Shown here: positions 1 through 9,075 of the stretch, one piece after another
Numbering within the stretch: the stretch's first letter is position 1
Layout of the letters: each line of letters opens with the position of its first letter
NCBI GenBank assembly: GCA_963169135.1
Contig: CAUJEQ010000052.1
Coordinates: 1-33,600, forward strand
Origin: Chloroflexota bacterium
GTDB taxonomy: Bacteria; Chloroflexota; Dehalococcoidia; Tepidiformales; Tepidiformaceae
Reading direction: 5' to 3'
DNA length: 33,600 nucleotides
Position numbers and translations under genes: made by a program
The notes under the pieces: model-generated
The model's database searches: none
Told to the model about the DNA's origin: nothing
What the model saw: the letters and a program-made list of their open reading frames with translations, nothing else

Positions 1-423
1 CAGCTGGAGCGCGACATAGGCTCCAGTGATCGACGCGGTTCGGGTGCCACCATCGGCCTGCAGTACATCGCAGTCGAGGGTGATGGTCCGGGGCCCCAGC
101 ATCTCCAGATCCACCACACCGCGGAGCGCCCGGCCGATCAGCCGCTGAATTTCCTGGGTTCGGCCGCCCGGCCGTCCGCGTTCGACTTCACGCTGGCTGC
201 GCGTGTGTGTCGCCCGGGGGAGCATCGAGTACTCGCCGGTCACCCAGCCGCTCTGGGTGTTCCGCAGGAAGGGCGGTTGCCGGTCTTCGACACTCGCCGC
301 GCACAGGACGCGCGTCCGCCCGAACTCGACCAGGCAGCTCCCTTCAGCGAAGTCGAGGACGTTGGTGGCGAGGTGGACGGGGCGAAGCGCGTCGGGGCGC
401 CGCCCATCGATGCGGGTAGTCAC
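1..423 (-). CDS. rph: Ribonuclease PH (partial, C-terminus beyond window edge)
   Basis: Reverse-strand translation from GTG at 423 reads [141 protein letters not shown], the typical RNase PH N-terminal half. Confidence 0.93.
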   Translation of the reverse strand, partial: MTTRIDGRRPDALRPVHLATNVLDFAEGSCLVEFGRTRVLCAASVEDRQPPFLRNTQSGWVTGEYSMLPRATHTRSQREVERGRPGGRTQEIQRLIGRALRGVVDLEMLGPRTITLDCDVLQADGGTRTASITGAYVALQL

Positions 424-505
424 AGTTGGAACTCCAGGGAGTGGGTAGGGGCGCGTAGCCCTTGGGCTACCGTAATTCCGCGACGCCTGCCACGCAAAAG
501 CGGAG

Positions 506-2836
506 CTACCGCTCTGTCGCAACGGTAATGGAGCGGCCGTCTGTGGAGATCGTGACCCGGCCGTGCTGATCGGTGCGGTACACCCTGCTGCTCGCCAGCG
601 CTTCCAGCGTCTCGGCGTGCGGGTGCCCGAAGCGGTTGTCCGCGCCCACCTGGATGACCGCGATGGCGGGCCGGACGGCAGAAAGAAACTCGGTCGCGCT
701 CGTCTTCGATCCATGGTGCGGCACCTTCAGGATGGCTGCGTCCACGTCCGCTGACGACATCAGTTCCAGCTGCGCGGCCGCCTCGATATCCCCCGCCAGG
801 AGGAACGCCACCGAGCCGTAGGAAACCCGGAGCACGACCGAGGCGTCGTTTAGCTGTCGCGGCTCAAGCCCTGGCGGGGGCCAGAGGACCTCGAACACGA
901 CCCCGTCGATCGTGAACCGGGCCCCTGCTGCCAGCACCTCCGGTGTGGCGAACCGGTCCTCAAAGGCGGCAAAGGTCAGTGTCCCGTTAGTGTGCCCCGA
1001 TGTGTATGCGGTCGCCACACTCATCCGGCTGGCGATCCCCGGCAGCCCGCCGGCGTGGTCTTCTTGCGGATGCGTGAGTACCACCACGTCGAGCGTTCGG
1101 TCCCAGTGCGGGAGCACTTCGCCCAGTTCGCGCGCCAGCCCGACGCCGCTGGGCCCGCCATCAACCAGCACCTGCCGGCCGTGCGGCGTGGTAACGAGAA
1201 TTGCGTCGCCCTGCCCGACATCGAGAAACTCGACCCGCAGTTCACCGGGGCCCCGGGCCGGCAGGATGGTGAGCGGGATCGCCGCCAGCGCGAGGCAGCC
1301 ACCGGCACCCGCCAGCAGAAGGCGGTTCACCAGTCGCTGCCTCCGCTCCGTGCGCGGAGGAGCTTGAGTGACCGGAGGGACATACCGGTAGGCCACGGCG
1401 CCCGATAGCAGCAGCGGCACCGAAACCGCGAACGCCGCTCCAGCAGAACCGCGTCCGGGAGATGTCGACGCAAACGGGAGCGAAGATGCGGCCGTGGCGA
1501 CGCCGTTGATGAACGCGAGCGGATAGTAGGCGGCGATTCCCGCCAGCCACCCCAGCTGATCCGGCCATGCCCCCAGGACCGCTGCGATCAGGCTCGTCCA
1601 GAACGCCACCACGAACACTGGCTCGACGACCAGGTTGGCGAAGGGGCTTGCCAGCGAAAGCTCCCCGAAGCTCGCCCACATGATCGGCGCGGTCGCGATG
1701 CTGGCGGCGACCGAGAGGGCCGACACCTGTGTCACCCAGCGCGGGACAGGCACGCGAGTCTTCAGCGTCCACAGTTCAAGGACATAACTCAGCCAGGGCG
1801 CAAGGGTCAGCAGCCCTGCTGTTGCCGCCATGCTCAACTGAAAGCCAACGTCCAGGGTGTTGGCAGGCTCAACAAGGGTCATCAAGATGAGGGCCCCGCC
1901 GAGAGCCGGCAGACCACTCTGGGGACGTCCGGCGACGCCGCCGGCCAGGTAGATCCCCGCCATCACGCCGGCCCTCGCTACGCTTGGCGAGAATCCGGCC
2001 GCCAGCAAGTAAACGCCGATCGTGAGCGCGGCAGGTATCCATGCGTGGCGGCGCCCCATAAGGGGTATCGCCAGGGCAAGCGTGACGGCTGCCACGAGGC
2101 TGACGTTCGACCCCGAGACCGCTACCAGGTGGCGCAGTCCGGAGCGGTTGAACGCTTCCTTGCTCTCCTGCGAGAGGTTCCCATCCCGGCCAAAGGCAAT
2201 ACCGGCGGCGAGCGACGCTTCCGGCTCCGGGAGCGACCTCTGGAGAGACCGGTCGAGCGCAAGTCGGGCTCGCACAGTTTCGCGCGCGAAGCTGCGGTCT
2301 CCGGCGCCGACCAGTTCGAATCGCGGGAAGAGCATGGTGGCCCAGATGCCCCGTTGGCGCAGGTAGGAGCGGTAGTCGAAGCCGTCGAACACCGGCGGAA
2401 GCTCGATCTCTCCGGTGAGCCGAAGCCGATCGCCGGGCAGGAACGACGCGTACTGGTGCAGGGTTACTCGGACGAGGCCAGCATCGCGGACAAGCGTCCC
2501 GTCGGCCGCGAGTTCGTCGATGCGCAGTTCATACGAGGTGCTGACTGCTCCCGGGTCTGGCTCGGAGACTACCGTTCCAGTCACTGTCGCTTCTTGCCCG
2601 GTGAACGCCACGACGGCCGGCGGCGCGGCATCGAGTGCATGGTCGAGCCGCCAACCGGCGACGAGCGCCATCACGATGACCGCGGCGGCCAGCTTCCAGC
2701 GCGCTCGCGCACCGGAAAGCGCCAACGCTGGCAGCGCTGCCACAATCCATGCCGCGCCGACCCACCAGGGCGCGGACCATGCGGCTACGGGGACCAGCCC
2801 GGTGAACCACCCCAGCGCAAGGGCTATCAGAACCAC
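506..2836 (-). CDS. comEC: ComEC/Rec2-type DNA internalization protein (N-terminal domain, polytopic competence domain, C-terminal metallo-beta-lactamase-like domain)
   Basis: 776 aa ORF with many TM segments, [17 protein letters not shown] motif, and C-terminal [10 protein letters not shown] / [12 protein letters not shown] / [11 protein letters not shown] motifs. Confidence 0.92.
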   Translation of the reverse strand: MVLIALALGWFTGLVPVAAWSAPWWVGAAWIVAALPALALSGARARWKLAAAVIVMALVAGWRLDHALDAAPPAVVAFTGQEATVTGTVVSEPDPGAVSTSYELRIDELAADGTLVRDAGLVRVTLHQYASFLPGDRLRLTGEIELPPVFDGFDYRSYLRQRGIWATMLFPRFELVGAGDRSFARETVRARLALDRSLQRSLPEPEASLAAGIAFGRDGNLSQESKEAFNRSGLRHLVAVSGSNVSLVAAVTLALAIPLMGRRHAWIPAALTIGVYLLAAGFSPSVARAGVMAGIYLAGGVAGRPQSGLPALGGALILMTLVEPANTLDVGFQLSMAATAGLLTLAPWLSYVLELWTLKTRVPVPRWVTQVSALSVAASIATAPIMWASFGELSLASPFANLVVEPVFVVAFWTSLIAAVLGAWPDQLGWLAGIAAYYPLAFINGVATAASSLPFASTSPGRGSAGAAFAVSVPLLLSGAVAYRYVPPVTQAPPRTERRQRLVNRLLLAGAGGCLALAAIPLTILPARGPGELRVEFLDVGQGDAILVTTPHGRQVLVDGGPSGVGLARELGEVLPHWDRTLDVVVLTHPQEDHAGGLPGIASRMSVATAYTSGHTNGTLTFAAFEDRFATPEVLAAGARFTIDGVVFEVLWPPPGLEPRQLNDASVVLRVSYGSVAFLLAGDIEAAAQLELMSSADVDAAILKVPHHGSKTSATEFLSAVRPAIAVIQVGADNRFGHPHAETLEALASSRVYRTDQHGRVTISTDGRSITVATER

Positions 2837-2967
2837 AGCGCGCGGACGGTACCAGAGCGAGCGGCCGGAACGCTACCAGGCGGTTTGACGGCCTCAGGAG
2901 CCCTCCGTAGAGTCCCGAGACGAGGGCGGCACCCCGATCGGCCGCACCTGGCAAGGAGTTCGTGCTC

Positions 2968-4164
2968 ATGGTCTCCCAACGGCGTGATGCCGCCATCGTC
3001 GGCATCCACGAGTATCCCAAACGCAAGGCCCCCGGAGTCACCCCGCTCCAGATCAAGGCGGAATGTGCCGCCAAGGCGCTCGACGACGCCGGACTCAAGT
3101 GGAGCGATGTCGACGGCCTCTACGACGCGCAGGATGGCGCGGGCATGGCCGGCCTCGGCCTTGCCGAGTACTTCGGCCTCAAGCCCAACGTGATCGACAC
3201 CACGGCAGTCGGCGGAAGCTCCTACGAGTTCCATGCCTCCCACGCAAAGCGCGACATCGCGGCCGGCAAGTGCAAGGTCGCCCTCCTGACCTACGGCTCC
3301 ACTGCGCACAGCGATTCACGGCGCATCGGTTCGATGGGCGGCGGAATGGGCGCGGGCGCAGCCAGCCCGCTCAGCAACATGACCGACCCCTGGGGCATGA
3401 CCCTCATCGCGAACTACGCCATGGTTGCCCAGCGGCACATGTACCAATACGGCACAACCAGCGAGCAACTGGCGCGCATCTCCGTCGCTACGCGTGCGCA
3501 CGCCATGCGAAACCCCGAAGCCGTCCAGGCGATGACCGACCTCGAATTCGTCGGCATCAACGAGATCACGGTCCAGGACGTGCTCAATTCCCGCATGATC
3601 GCCGACCCGCTGCACTTGCTCGAATGCTGCATGGTCTCCGACGGGGGTGGCGCGGTGGTCATCGCCTCTCCGGAAGTCGCGCGAGACTGCAAGAAGAAGC
3701 CTGTCTGGATTATCGGCTCGGGCGAGGCCACGAAGTACTCCGAAAACGGTGGCGACCTCACCGTCAGCGCCGCCGCCCAGTCGGGCCCGCGGGCCTGGGC
3801 CGAGGCGGATGTCCGCCCCGATGAAATCGACATCGCGATGATCTACGACTCGTTCACGATCACCGTCATGATCATGCTCGAGGACCTCGGGTTCTGTAAG
3901 AAAGGCGACGGCGGCGCATTCGTCTCGGAGCAGCGCCTGCGCTGGGACAGCCCGCTCAAGCCTGCACTCAACACCGACGGCGGCGGCCTGAGTTCGAACC
4001 ACCCTGGCATGCGCGGTCTCTTCCTGCTGCTAGAGGCCACCCGCCAGCTGCGGGGCGAATCGACTTCCCAGCGCGCAGACGCGCGTCTTGCGGTCGCCCA
4101 CGGAAACGGCGGCATGCTCGCGACCAGCCACACTGGTGGCACCATCATCCTGGCGAGGGATTGA
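2968..4164 (+). CDS. Thiolase-family protein (SCP-x/lipid-transfer-like, probably non-canonical active site)
   Basis: MVSQRRDAAIVGIHEYPKRKAPGVTPLQIKAECAAKALDDAGL... with LLECCMVSDGGGAVVIAS and NTDGGGLSSNHPGMRGLFLLLEATRQLRG thiolase-fold motifs. ORF opens at 2962; the ATG at 2968 is an equally plausible start. Confidence 0.85.
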   Translation: MVSQRRDAAIVGIHEYPKRKAPGVTPLQIKAECAAKALDDAGLKWSDVDGLYDAQDGAGMAGLGLAEYFGLKPNVIDTTAVGGSSYEFHASHAKRDIAAGKCKVALLTYGSTAHSDSRRIGSMGGGMGAGAASPLSNMTDPWGMTLIANYAMVAQRHMYQYGTTSEQLARISVATRAHAMRNPEAVQAMTDLEFVGINEITVQDVLNSRMIADPLHLLECCMVSDGGGAVVIASPEVARDCKKKPVWIIGSGEATKYSENGGDLTVSAAAQSGPRAWAEADVRPDEIDIAMIYDSFTITVMIMLEDLGFCKKGDGGAFVSEQRLRWDSPLKPALNTDGGGLSSNHPGMRGLFLLLEATRQLRGESTSQRADARLAVAHGNGGMLATSHTGGTIILARD

Positions 4165-4166
4165 CC

Positions 4167-4574
4167 ATGGACCGGCCACAGCCACGCTTCCCCGAACCTG
4201 ACACCCAGCCCTTCTGGGACGCAACCAAGGAACACAAGCTCACGTACCAGGTCGACCGCGACACCGGCGATGTGGTCTTCTTCCCGCGCGCGCACAACCC
4301 GAAAAATGGTTCCCGCAATCTGGAATGGCGCGAGTCGAAGGGCGAAGGGACCATCTACAGCTACAGCGTCGTGCGTCTGAACCGCCACCCGGCGTTCGCG
4401 CCCCTCGGGCCGTACGCGGTCGCCTACGTCGACCTTGACGAGGGTTTCCGCATCCTCACCAACATCGTTGGCGTGGCGGACCCCACAAGCGACATAACAA
4501 TCGGCCAGCGCGTGAAGGTCCAGTGGGAGGACCAGACCACCGGGATCTCCTTGCCGATGTTCACTCCCGCCTGA
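4167..4574 (+). CDS. DUF35 / OB-fold (ChsH2-like) protein lacking zinc-ribbon cysteines
   Basis: MDRPQPRFPEPDTQPFWDATKEHKLTYQVDRDTGDVVFFPRAHNPKNGSRNLEWRESKGEGTIYSYSVV... matches the DUF35 layout and sits directly downstream of a thiolase-family gene. ATG at 4161 is an alternative start. Confidence 0.82.
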   Translation: MDRPQPRFPEPDTQPFWDATKEHKLTYQVDRDTGDVVFFPRAHNPKNGSRNLEWRESKGEGTIYSYSVVRLNRHPAFAPLGPYAVAYVDLDEGFRILTNIVGVADPTSDITIGQRVKVQWEDQTTGISLPMFTPA

Positions 4575-4599
4575 ACGATGTCCCGTCCCACGGACGAAG

Positions 4600-4630
4600 A
4601 AGGGGGCCGGTCATCGCGACCGGCCCCCTT
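4600..4630. terminator. Bidirectional intrinsic-type terminator hairpin between convergent genes
   Basis: AAGGGGGCCGGTC-ATCGC-GACCGGCCCCCTT, perfect 13-bp stem with 5-nt loop, between CDS ends at 4574 (+) and 4656 (-). Confidence 0.8.
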
Positions 4631-4655
4631 GACTATTCGGTGAGGCTGCCGCCGA

Positions 4656-5693
4656 TCAGGCTTTGACCTTCGACAGGATGTTCTGGATATCGACGTAGCG
4701 GTCGCCGGCGTTGCGGAGCTGCGTTGCCGTGCTCGTGCCGACACCGACCACCTCGACCCGGACGCCCTTCATCTGGACCACTTCGACCAGGCGTTGGAAG
4801 TCGCCGTCGCCCGAAACGAGGCAAACCACATCGAGGCGGTCCAGCATCTCCATGATGTCGAGCGCCATTTCGATGTCCACGTTCGCCTTGATGCTGCCAT
4901 CGGCAAACCGCTTCAGCGGTTTGGTGACGACGCGGAAGCCCTTGCCGATGAACGGTTCGGCGAAGCGTTGCGTTTCCAGGCTGACACCCGGGTCATCGTG
5001 GACTGGCGAGTACGCGATGGCCCGGACGAGTTGCCGCCCCTCGGTGAGGAAGTCGAGCAGCTTCTTCCAGTCGATGCGCGACCGAAGCCGGTCGCAGGCA
5101 AGCTCGATGTTTGCGGAATCGACAAAAACGCCGACGCGAGCGGGAACCGCCCCAGCAAGACCGCCACCAGCGCCCGGCACGCGCCTGGCGAGTTCTTCCT
5201 GCAGGCGGACCAGTTGTTCCAGCTGCTTGCCCTGCGACTCGATCGCCCGGGTGAGCGCCTTCAGGTCACCAGCGGCAACAGGGGCCGCTTTTGCCGGGGC
5301 GGGCGCCGCGGTCTCCGATTCAGGCCGGGGCTTCCGGGCGCGCGATGGTCGCGCGGGAGGCTCTTCCGGCTTTGGCTCCTCCGGAGGTGCCTCGGGCGCT
5401 GGTTCCGCGGCAGCAGCCGCGGTTCGGCGAGGCGCTCGGCGCGCCGCCGGCTTTTCGAGAACGGTGGCGATCGCCTCGGGCTCGGTGGGGGCTTCGGTTT
5501 CAGCTTCAGCCTCGGCTTCGGCCGTTTCGGTCTCGAGCGGCTTCCGCCGCCCACGCCCGCCGCGGGTGCCGCGACGGGTGCGCTTCTTGGCGTCCTCGAG
5601 TGCCTCTGGCGAGGGTTCAGGGAGGACTGGTTCTGGTTCGATGGCTGGAGCGGCAGCTGCCTTCTCACGCCTTGGGAAAATATTTAAGACCAT
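4656..5693 (-). CDS. NYN-domain (PIN-like, LabA/DUF88 family) putative nuclease with long basic/acidic low-complexity N-terminus
   Basis: C-terminal RVGVFVDSANIE...KANVDIEMALDIME...VCLVSGDGDFQRLVEVVQMKGVRVEVVGV carries the NYN acidic residues; N-terminal half is K/R/G, E/A and P rich. Confidence 0.88.
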   Translation of the reverse strand: MVLNIFPRREKAAAAPAIEPEPVLPEPSPEALEDAKKRTRRGTRGGRGRRKPLETETAEAEAEAETEAPTEPEAIATVLEKPAARRAPRRTAAAAAEPAPEAPPEEPKPEEPPARPSRARKPRPESETAAPAPAKAAPVAAGDLKALTRAIESQGKQLEQLVRLQEELARRVPGAGGGLAGAVPARVGVFVDSANIELACDRLRSRIDWKKLLDFLTEGRQLVRAIAYSPVHDDPGVSLETQRFAEPFIGKGFRVVTKPLKRFADGSIKANVDIEMALDIMEMLDRLDVVCLVSGDGDFQRLVEVVQMKGVRVEVVGVGTSTATQLRNAGDRYVDIQNILSKVKA

Positions 5694-5705
5694 TCGTAGT
5701 TGGGG

Positions 5706-6773
5706 TTACCCACCCATCCTTTGCAAAACACTGATGCGAGCGGCAACGTTCTTGGCGATGCGCTCAATCGCTTTCGCCGATTCGGACTCCGGTGCACCGT
5801 ACACCACCGGGACGCCCCTATCGGCACCCTCGCGAACCGCGGGTTCAATGGGGATCGCGCCCAGGAAGTCGATCCCGAGTTCTTCGGCGGCCTTCTCGGC
5901 GCCGCCATGGCCAAAGATGTCGTAGCGCGTGCCCGTATCTGGCGCCACGAAGTAGCTGAAGTTCTCCACCATCCCGAAGACCGGCACGTCCAGCTTCTCG
6001 AACATCGCGACCGCCTTCATCGCGTCCTCGACGGAGACATCCTGGGGGCTCGAGATGATGACGACACCGGTGATCGGGGCATCCTGGGCCATGCTCATCG
6101 ATGCGTCGCTGGTACCCGGCGGCAGGTCGATCAGCAGGTAGTCCAGTTCGCCCCACGGTACGTCGTGGAGCAGCTGGCGCACCGCGCTGCCGATCATCGG
6201 GCCGCGCCAAACCACCGGCGTGCCCTTGGGAAGGAGGAACCCGAGCGAAACCACCTTCACCCCGTATCGTTCGACCGGCCGTAATCCATCGCTGGCGCCC
6301 GCCTGGAGGCCGGCCGGGAGCCCGAACATCGTCGGCAGGTTCGGGCCGGTGATGTCGGCGTCAATCAGGCCGACGCTCGCACCCGTCTTCGCCAGCGCAA
6401 CCGCGATGTTCGAAGCCAGTGTGGACTTTCCAACGCCGCCCTTGTTGCTTGCGATGGCGATGATGTTGCGGACGCCCTCGATTGGCTGCTTGCCCTCGCG
6501 CGGGTTGGTGGCCCGCACGTTCGCACCCCACTCGAGCGTGACGTTGCCCACGCCGGGCACTTCGGCGAGCGCGGCCCGGATATCGGTCTCGATCGTTTCC
6601 TTGAGCGGGCATGCCGGGGTGGTTAGTTCGATGGTGAGCCGGACATCGTCCCCGTCGATGGCAAGGTCTTTGACCATGCCAAGGCGGACGATGCTGGCGT
6701 GCAACTCGGGATCCTGGACGCGGTCGAGGGCTGCAAGGACATCATCGCGTACTGCGGGCGGAGCAGAGGTCAT
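5706..6773 (-). CDS. mrp: Mrp/NBP35-family Fe-S cluster carrier P-loop ATPase
   Basis: N-terminal MIP18-like domain (VQDPELHASIVRLGMVKDL), then NIIAIASNKGGVGKSTLASNIAVALAKTGASVGLIDADITGPNLPTMFGL. Confidence 0.94.
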   Translation of the reverse strand: MTSAPPAVRDDVLAALDRVQDPELHASIVRLGMVKDLAIDGDDVRLTIELTTPACPLKETIETDIRAALAEVPGVGNVTLEWGANVRATNPREGKQPIEGVRNIIAIASNKGGVGKSTLASNIAVALAKTGASVGLIDADITGPNLPTMFGLPAGLQAGASDGLRPVERYGVKVVSLGFLLPKGTPVVWRGPMIGSAVRQLLHDVPWGELDYLLIDLPPGTSDASMSMAQDAPITGVVIISSPQDVSVEDAMKAVAMFEKLDVPVFGMVENFSYFVAPDTGTRYDIFGHGGAEKAAEELGIDFLGAIPIEPAVREGADRGVPVVYGAPESESAKAIERIAKNVAARISVLQRMGG

Positions 6774-7011
6774 GGAATGCGGAGGCCTTCCTGCCGGCCT
6801 GGTGCGTCAGTCTCGGGATCGTTGTGGCGGGCTCCCCGCGTGCCGTTGGCGTCATGGGGGAATTCGCGAACGGGGGCTGCTCGTGCAACCTGTACCAGCC
6901 GGTAAAGTGATCGTACCGGTATCGGGGCCACCGGGGCAAACCGTTTACCCGTCATTTCGCCCGGCCGGGTTAGGTTGGACGTGGCCCCCGCCGGATCGGT
7001 GCTACACTTAT

Positions 7012-7027
7012 CTTACCGTCCGGTAAG
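7012..7027. promoter_or_regulatory. Perfect inverted repeat, candidate operator
   Basis: CTTACCG-TC-CGGTAAG, perfect 7-bp arms with 2-nt centre, 18 bp upstream of the ATG at 7046; TetR-operator-like in form. Confidence 0.5.
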
Positions 7028-7045
7028 CATGAACAGGGAGAATTC

Positions 7046-7267
7046 ATGACAGACATGGTTACTCGCGAGACCGCAGCAACGTCCGCGCTCTGCCGCCATC
7101 ACTGGGTCATCGAAACCCCGAATGGCGCGCTCAGCAGTGGCCGGTGCAAACGCTGCGGCGTCGCCCGCGAATTCCGCAATTCGTCCGAAGAGGCCCTCTG
7201 GGACAATGACAGCTTCAGCCTGAATGGCTCCCGCTACCGCGGGCGCAGGGCTCCCTCGAACTCCTGA
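7046..7267 (+). CDS. Zinc-ribbon-like microprotein (73 aa)
   Basis: MTDMVTRETAATSALCRHHWVIETPNGALSSGRCKRCGVAREFRNSSEEALWDND...; GGGAG upstream of ATG; C-x2-HHW and CxxC pattern; flanked by its own operator-like palindrome and terminator. Confidence 0.75.
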   Translation: MTDMVTRETAATSALCRHHWVIETPNGALSSGRCKRCGVAREFRNSSEEALWDNDSFSLNGSRYRGRRAPSNS

Positions 7268-7292
7268 ATAGTCCGTCCTTGCACAATCGCTG

Positions 7293-7324
7293 ACCGGCCG
7301 GTACCCACCGGCCGGTTCCGTTTT
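7293..7324 (+). terminator. Rho-independent terminator
   Basis: ACCGGCCGGT-ACCC-ACCGGCCGGT followed by TCCGTTTT, immediately after the microprotein gene. Confidence 0.75.
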
Positions 7325-7359
7325 CCAATGCCGGCGGGCGAACCGTTACACTCTCTCCG

Positions 7360-8307
7360 ATGGCCCCAAACCTCGCGGTCGACATCGCTCCCGGACAGAA
7401 AACCGGCCTGCTCCTGCGCAACCCGGTGATGCCGGCAAGCGGCACCTTCAGCTGGGGCCTTGAATTCGCCAAGCACTTCGATATCAGCCGTCTGGGCGCC
7501 GTCGTCTCGAAGGGCGTGACCATCGTTCCCCGTGGCGGTAACCAGCAACCGCGCGTCGCAGAGACCCCGGCGGGCATGCTCAACAGCATTGGCCTCCAGA
7601 ATATCGGTATCCACGACTGCATCACCGAGATGGCGCCGCTCTGGGCCCGCTGGGATGTCCCTGTCATCGTTAACATCGCCGGCGATTCCATCGAGGAGTT
7701 CGGCGAAATGGCGCGCATGCTCGACGGCGTCCCCGGCATCGTCGGCATCGAGCTGAACATCAGCTGTCCGAACGTGGACATCGGTGGCATCGAAATCGGT
7801 CAGAACGTTGAAGCCTCCGCTCGCGCAACCCGCGCGGCGGTGCGCAACACCGACCTCCCGGTCATCGTGAAGCTGACTCCCAACGTCACCGACCCGGTTG
7901 CACTGGCACTGGCCTGTGAGGCAGAAGGCGCCGCAGCCATCTGCGCAATCAACACGGTCCTCGGTCTCGCCATCGACACGAAGCGCCGCCGGGCCGTGCT
8001 CCCTCGCGCCCGTGGGGGGCTAAGCGGGCCTGCCATCAAGCCGATCGCCCTGCGCATCGTCTACGACGTCGCGAAGGCAGTCCGCATTCCGGTCATCGGC
8101 TGTGGGGGAATCTCCACCGGTGAGGACGCCATCGAGTTCCTGATGGCTGGAGCGACCGCGGTCCAGGTCGGGACAGCCACCTTTGCCAACCCGCGGGCAC
8201 TGCTCGATGTCCTCGAAGGCATGGAGGCATGGCTGACGCGCGAGGGATGCAGCGACGTGAACCAGGTCATTGGCTGCGCCCTCCCCGAGGATGTGCGGGC
8301 AGGCTGA
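7360..8307 (+). CDS. pyrD: Dihydroorotate dehydrogenase (class 1B-like)
   Basis: LAVDIAPGQKTGLLLRNPVMPASGTFSWGLEFAKHFDISRLGAVVSKGVT...ELNISCPNVDIGG...PVIVKLTPNVTD...PVIGCGGISTGEDAIEFLMAGATAVQVGTA. Confidence 0.95.
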   Translation: MAPNLAVDIAPGQKTGLLLRNPVMPASGTFSWGLEFAKHFDISRLGAVVSKGVTIVPRGGNQQPRVAETPAGMLNSIGLQNIGIHDCITEMAPLWARWDVPVIVNIAGDSIEEFGEMARMLDGVPGIVGIELNISCPNVDIGGIEIGQNVEASARATRAAVRNTDLPVIVKLTPNVTDPVALALACEAEGAAAICAINTVLGLAIDTKRRRAVLPRARGGLSGPAIKPIALRIVYDVAKAVRIPVIGCGGISTGEDAIEFLMAGATAVQVGTATFANPRALLDVLEGMEAWLTREGCSDVNQVIGCALPEDVRAG

Positions 8308-8481
8308 GCCAATCCTGGCCAGCATTCCCATCCGCAGATCGGTCGAGTCGTTCGAACTGGACGAGGCCAATCTCGCCCTTCGATCGGCTGTCGAACGGAC
8401 AGATTTCCGGCGCGGCGGTGCTTCGCAGCGGCAAAGCCTCAATCGCCCCTCCCCGCGAATGCCTGTACGCTTGAAGCACCT

Positions 8482-8558
8482 CGGGGTGTAGCTCAGCCTG
8501 GCAGAGTGCTTGGTTTGGGACCAAGAGGTCGCGCGTTCAAATCGCGCCACCCCGACCA
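8482..8558 (+). tRNA. tRNA-Pro(TGG), CCA encoded
   Basis: CGGGGTG acceptor pairs with CACCCCG; D arm GCTCAGCCTGGCAGAGT; anticodon stem CTTGG/CCAAG around TTTGGGA (anticodon TGG); T arm GCGCG-TTCAAAT-CGCGC; discriminator A and CCA. Confidence 0.95.
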
Positions 8559-8631
8559 TCTCCTTTTGCCCCGGGGTGCGCCCTGCCATACCATGGCGGT
8601 ATTCCTCCACGTCTCTACCGGGCAGCCCCAA

Positions 8632-9075
8632 ATGAGTGATGAATTCGGTGTCGACCTCGATGAGGTTTTCAAAGTCATCGATACCGCGGATGTTCTCGTC
8701 GTCCGCTTCCACCTGATCGATAAGCGCTTGCTGATCGACTTCCGGACGAAGGCAGGCGTCCTGCCCCTCGTCAAGATCGTGCCCCGCGCCGAGTCGGTTG
8801 AAGACCGCTTCCGTTCCATCAAGCGCCTGCGCCCCGAATTCGCCTTGCCCGATAAGGTCATGTCATTCCACTGGCCACGGTCCATGCCCGTGCTCCTCAC
8901 GAGCGGGGTCTGGCAGCACCTGGTCGACCGCGTCTCGGCGCTTGGCGACGACGACACGACCGAGACCTGCGGCCGGACGATGGAAGAACTGATGACGATG
9001 GAAAGGCGCGAAGTCTTCGGAGCCATCCGCGGGGCCGACCACTACCAGACCATCTGGGAGCGCCAGCGGGCATGA
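8632..9075 (+). CDS. Conserved-looking hypothetical protein
   Basis: MSDEFGVDLDEVFKVIDTADVLVVRFHLIDKRLLIDFRTKAGVLPLVKIVPRAESVEDRFRSIKRLRPEF...; stop overlaps the next ATG (ATGA). Confidence 0.75.
   Translation: MSDEFGVDLDEVFKVIDTADVLVVRFHLIDKRLLIDFRTKAGVLPLVKIVPRAESVEDRFRSIKRLRPEFALPDKVMSFHWPRSMPVLLTSGVWQHLVDRVSALGDDDTTETCGRTMEELMTMERREVFGAIRGADHYQTIWERQRA

Noticed and set aside
203-528. Three overlapping short plus-strand ORFs at the window start
   Set aside because: Antisense to RNase PH, which is recognisable on the minus strand without an ORF-track entry because it is truncated by the window edge.
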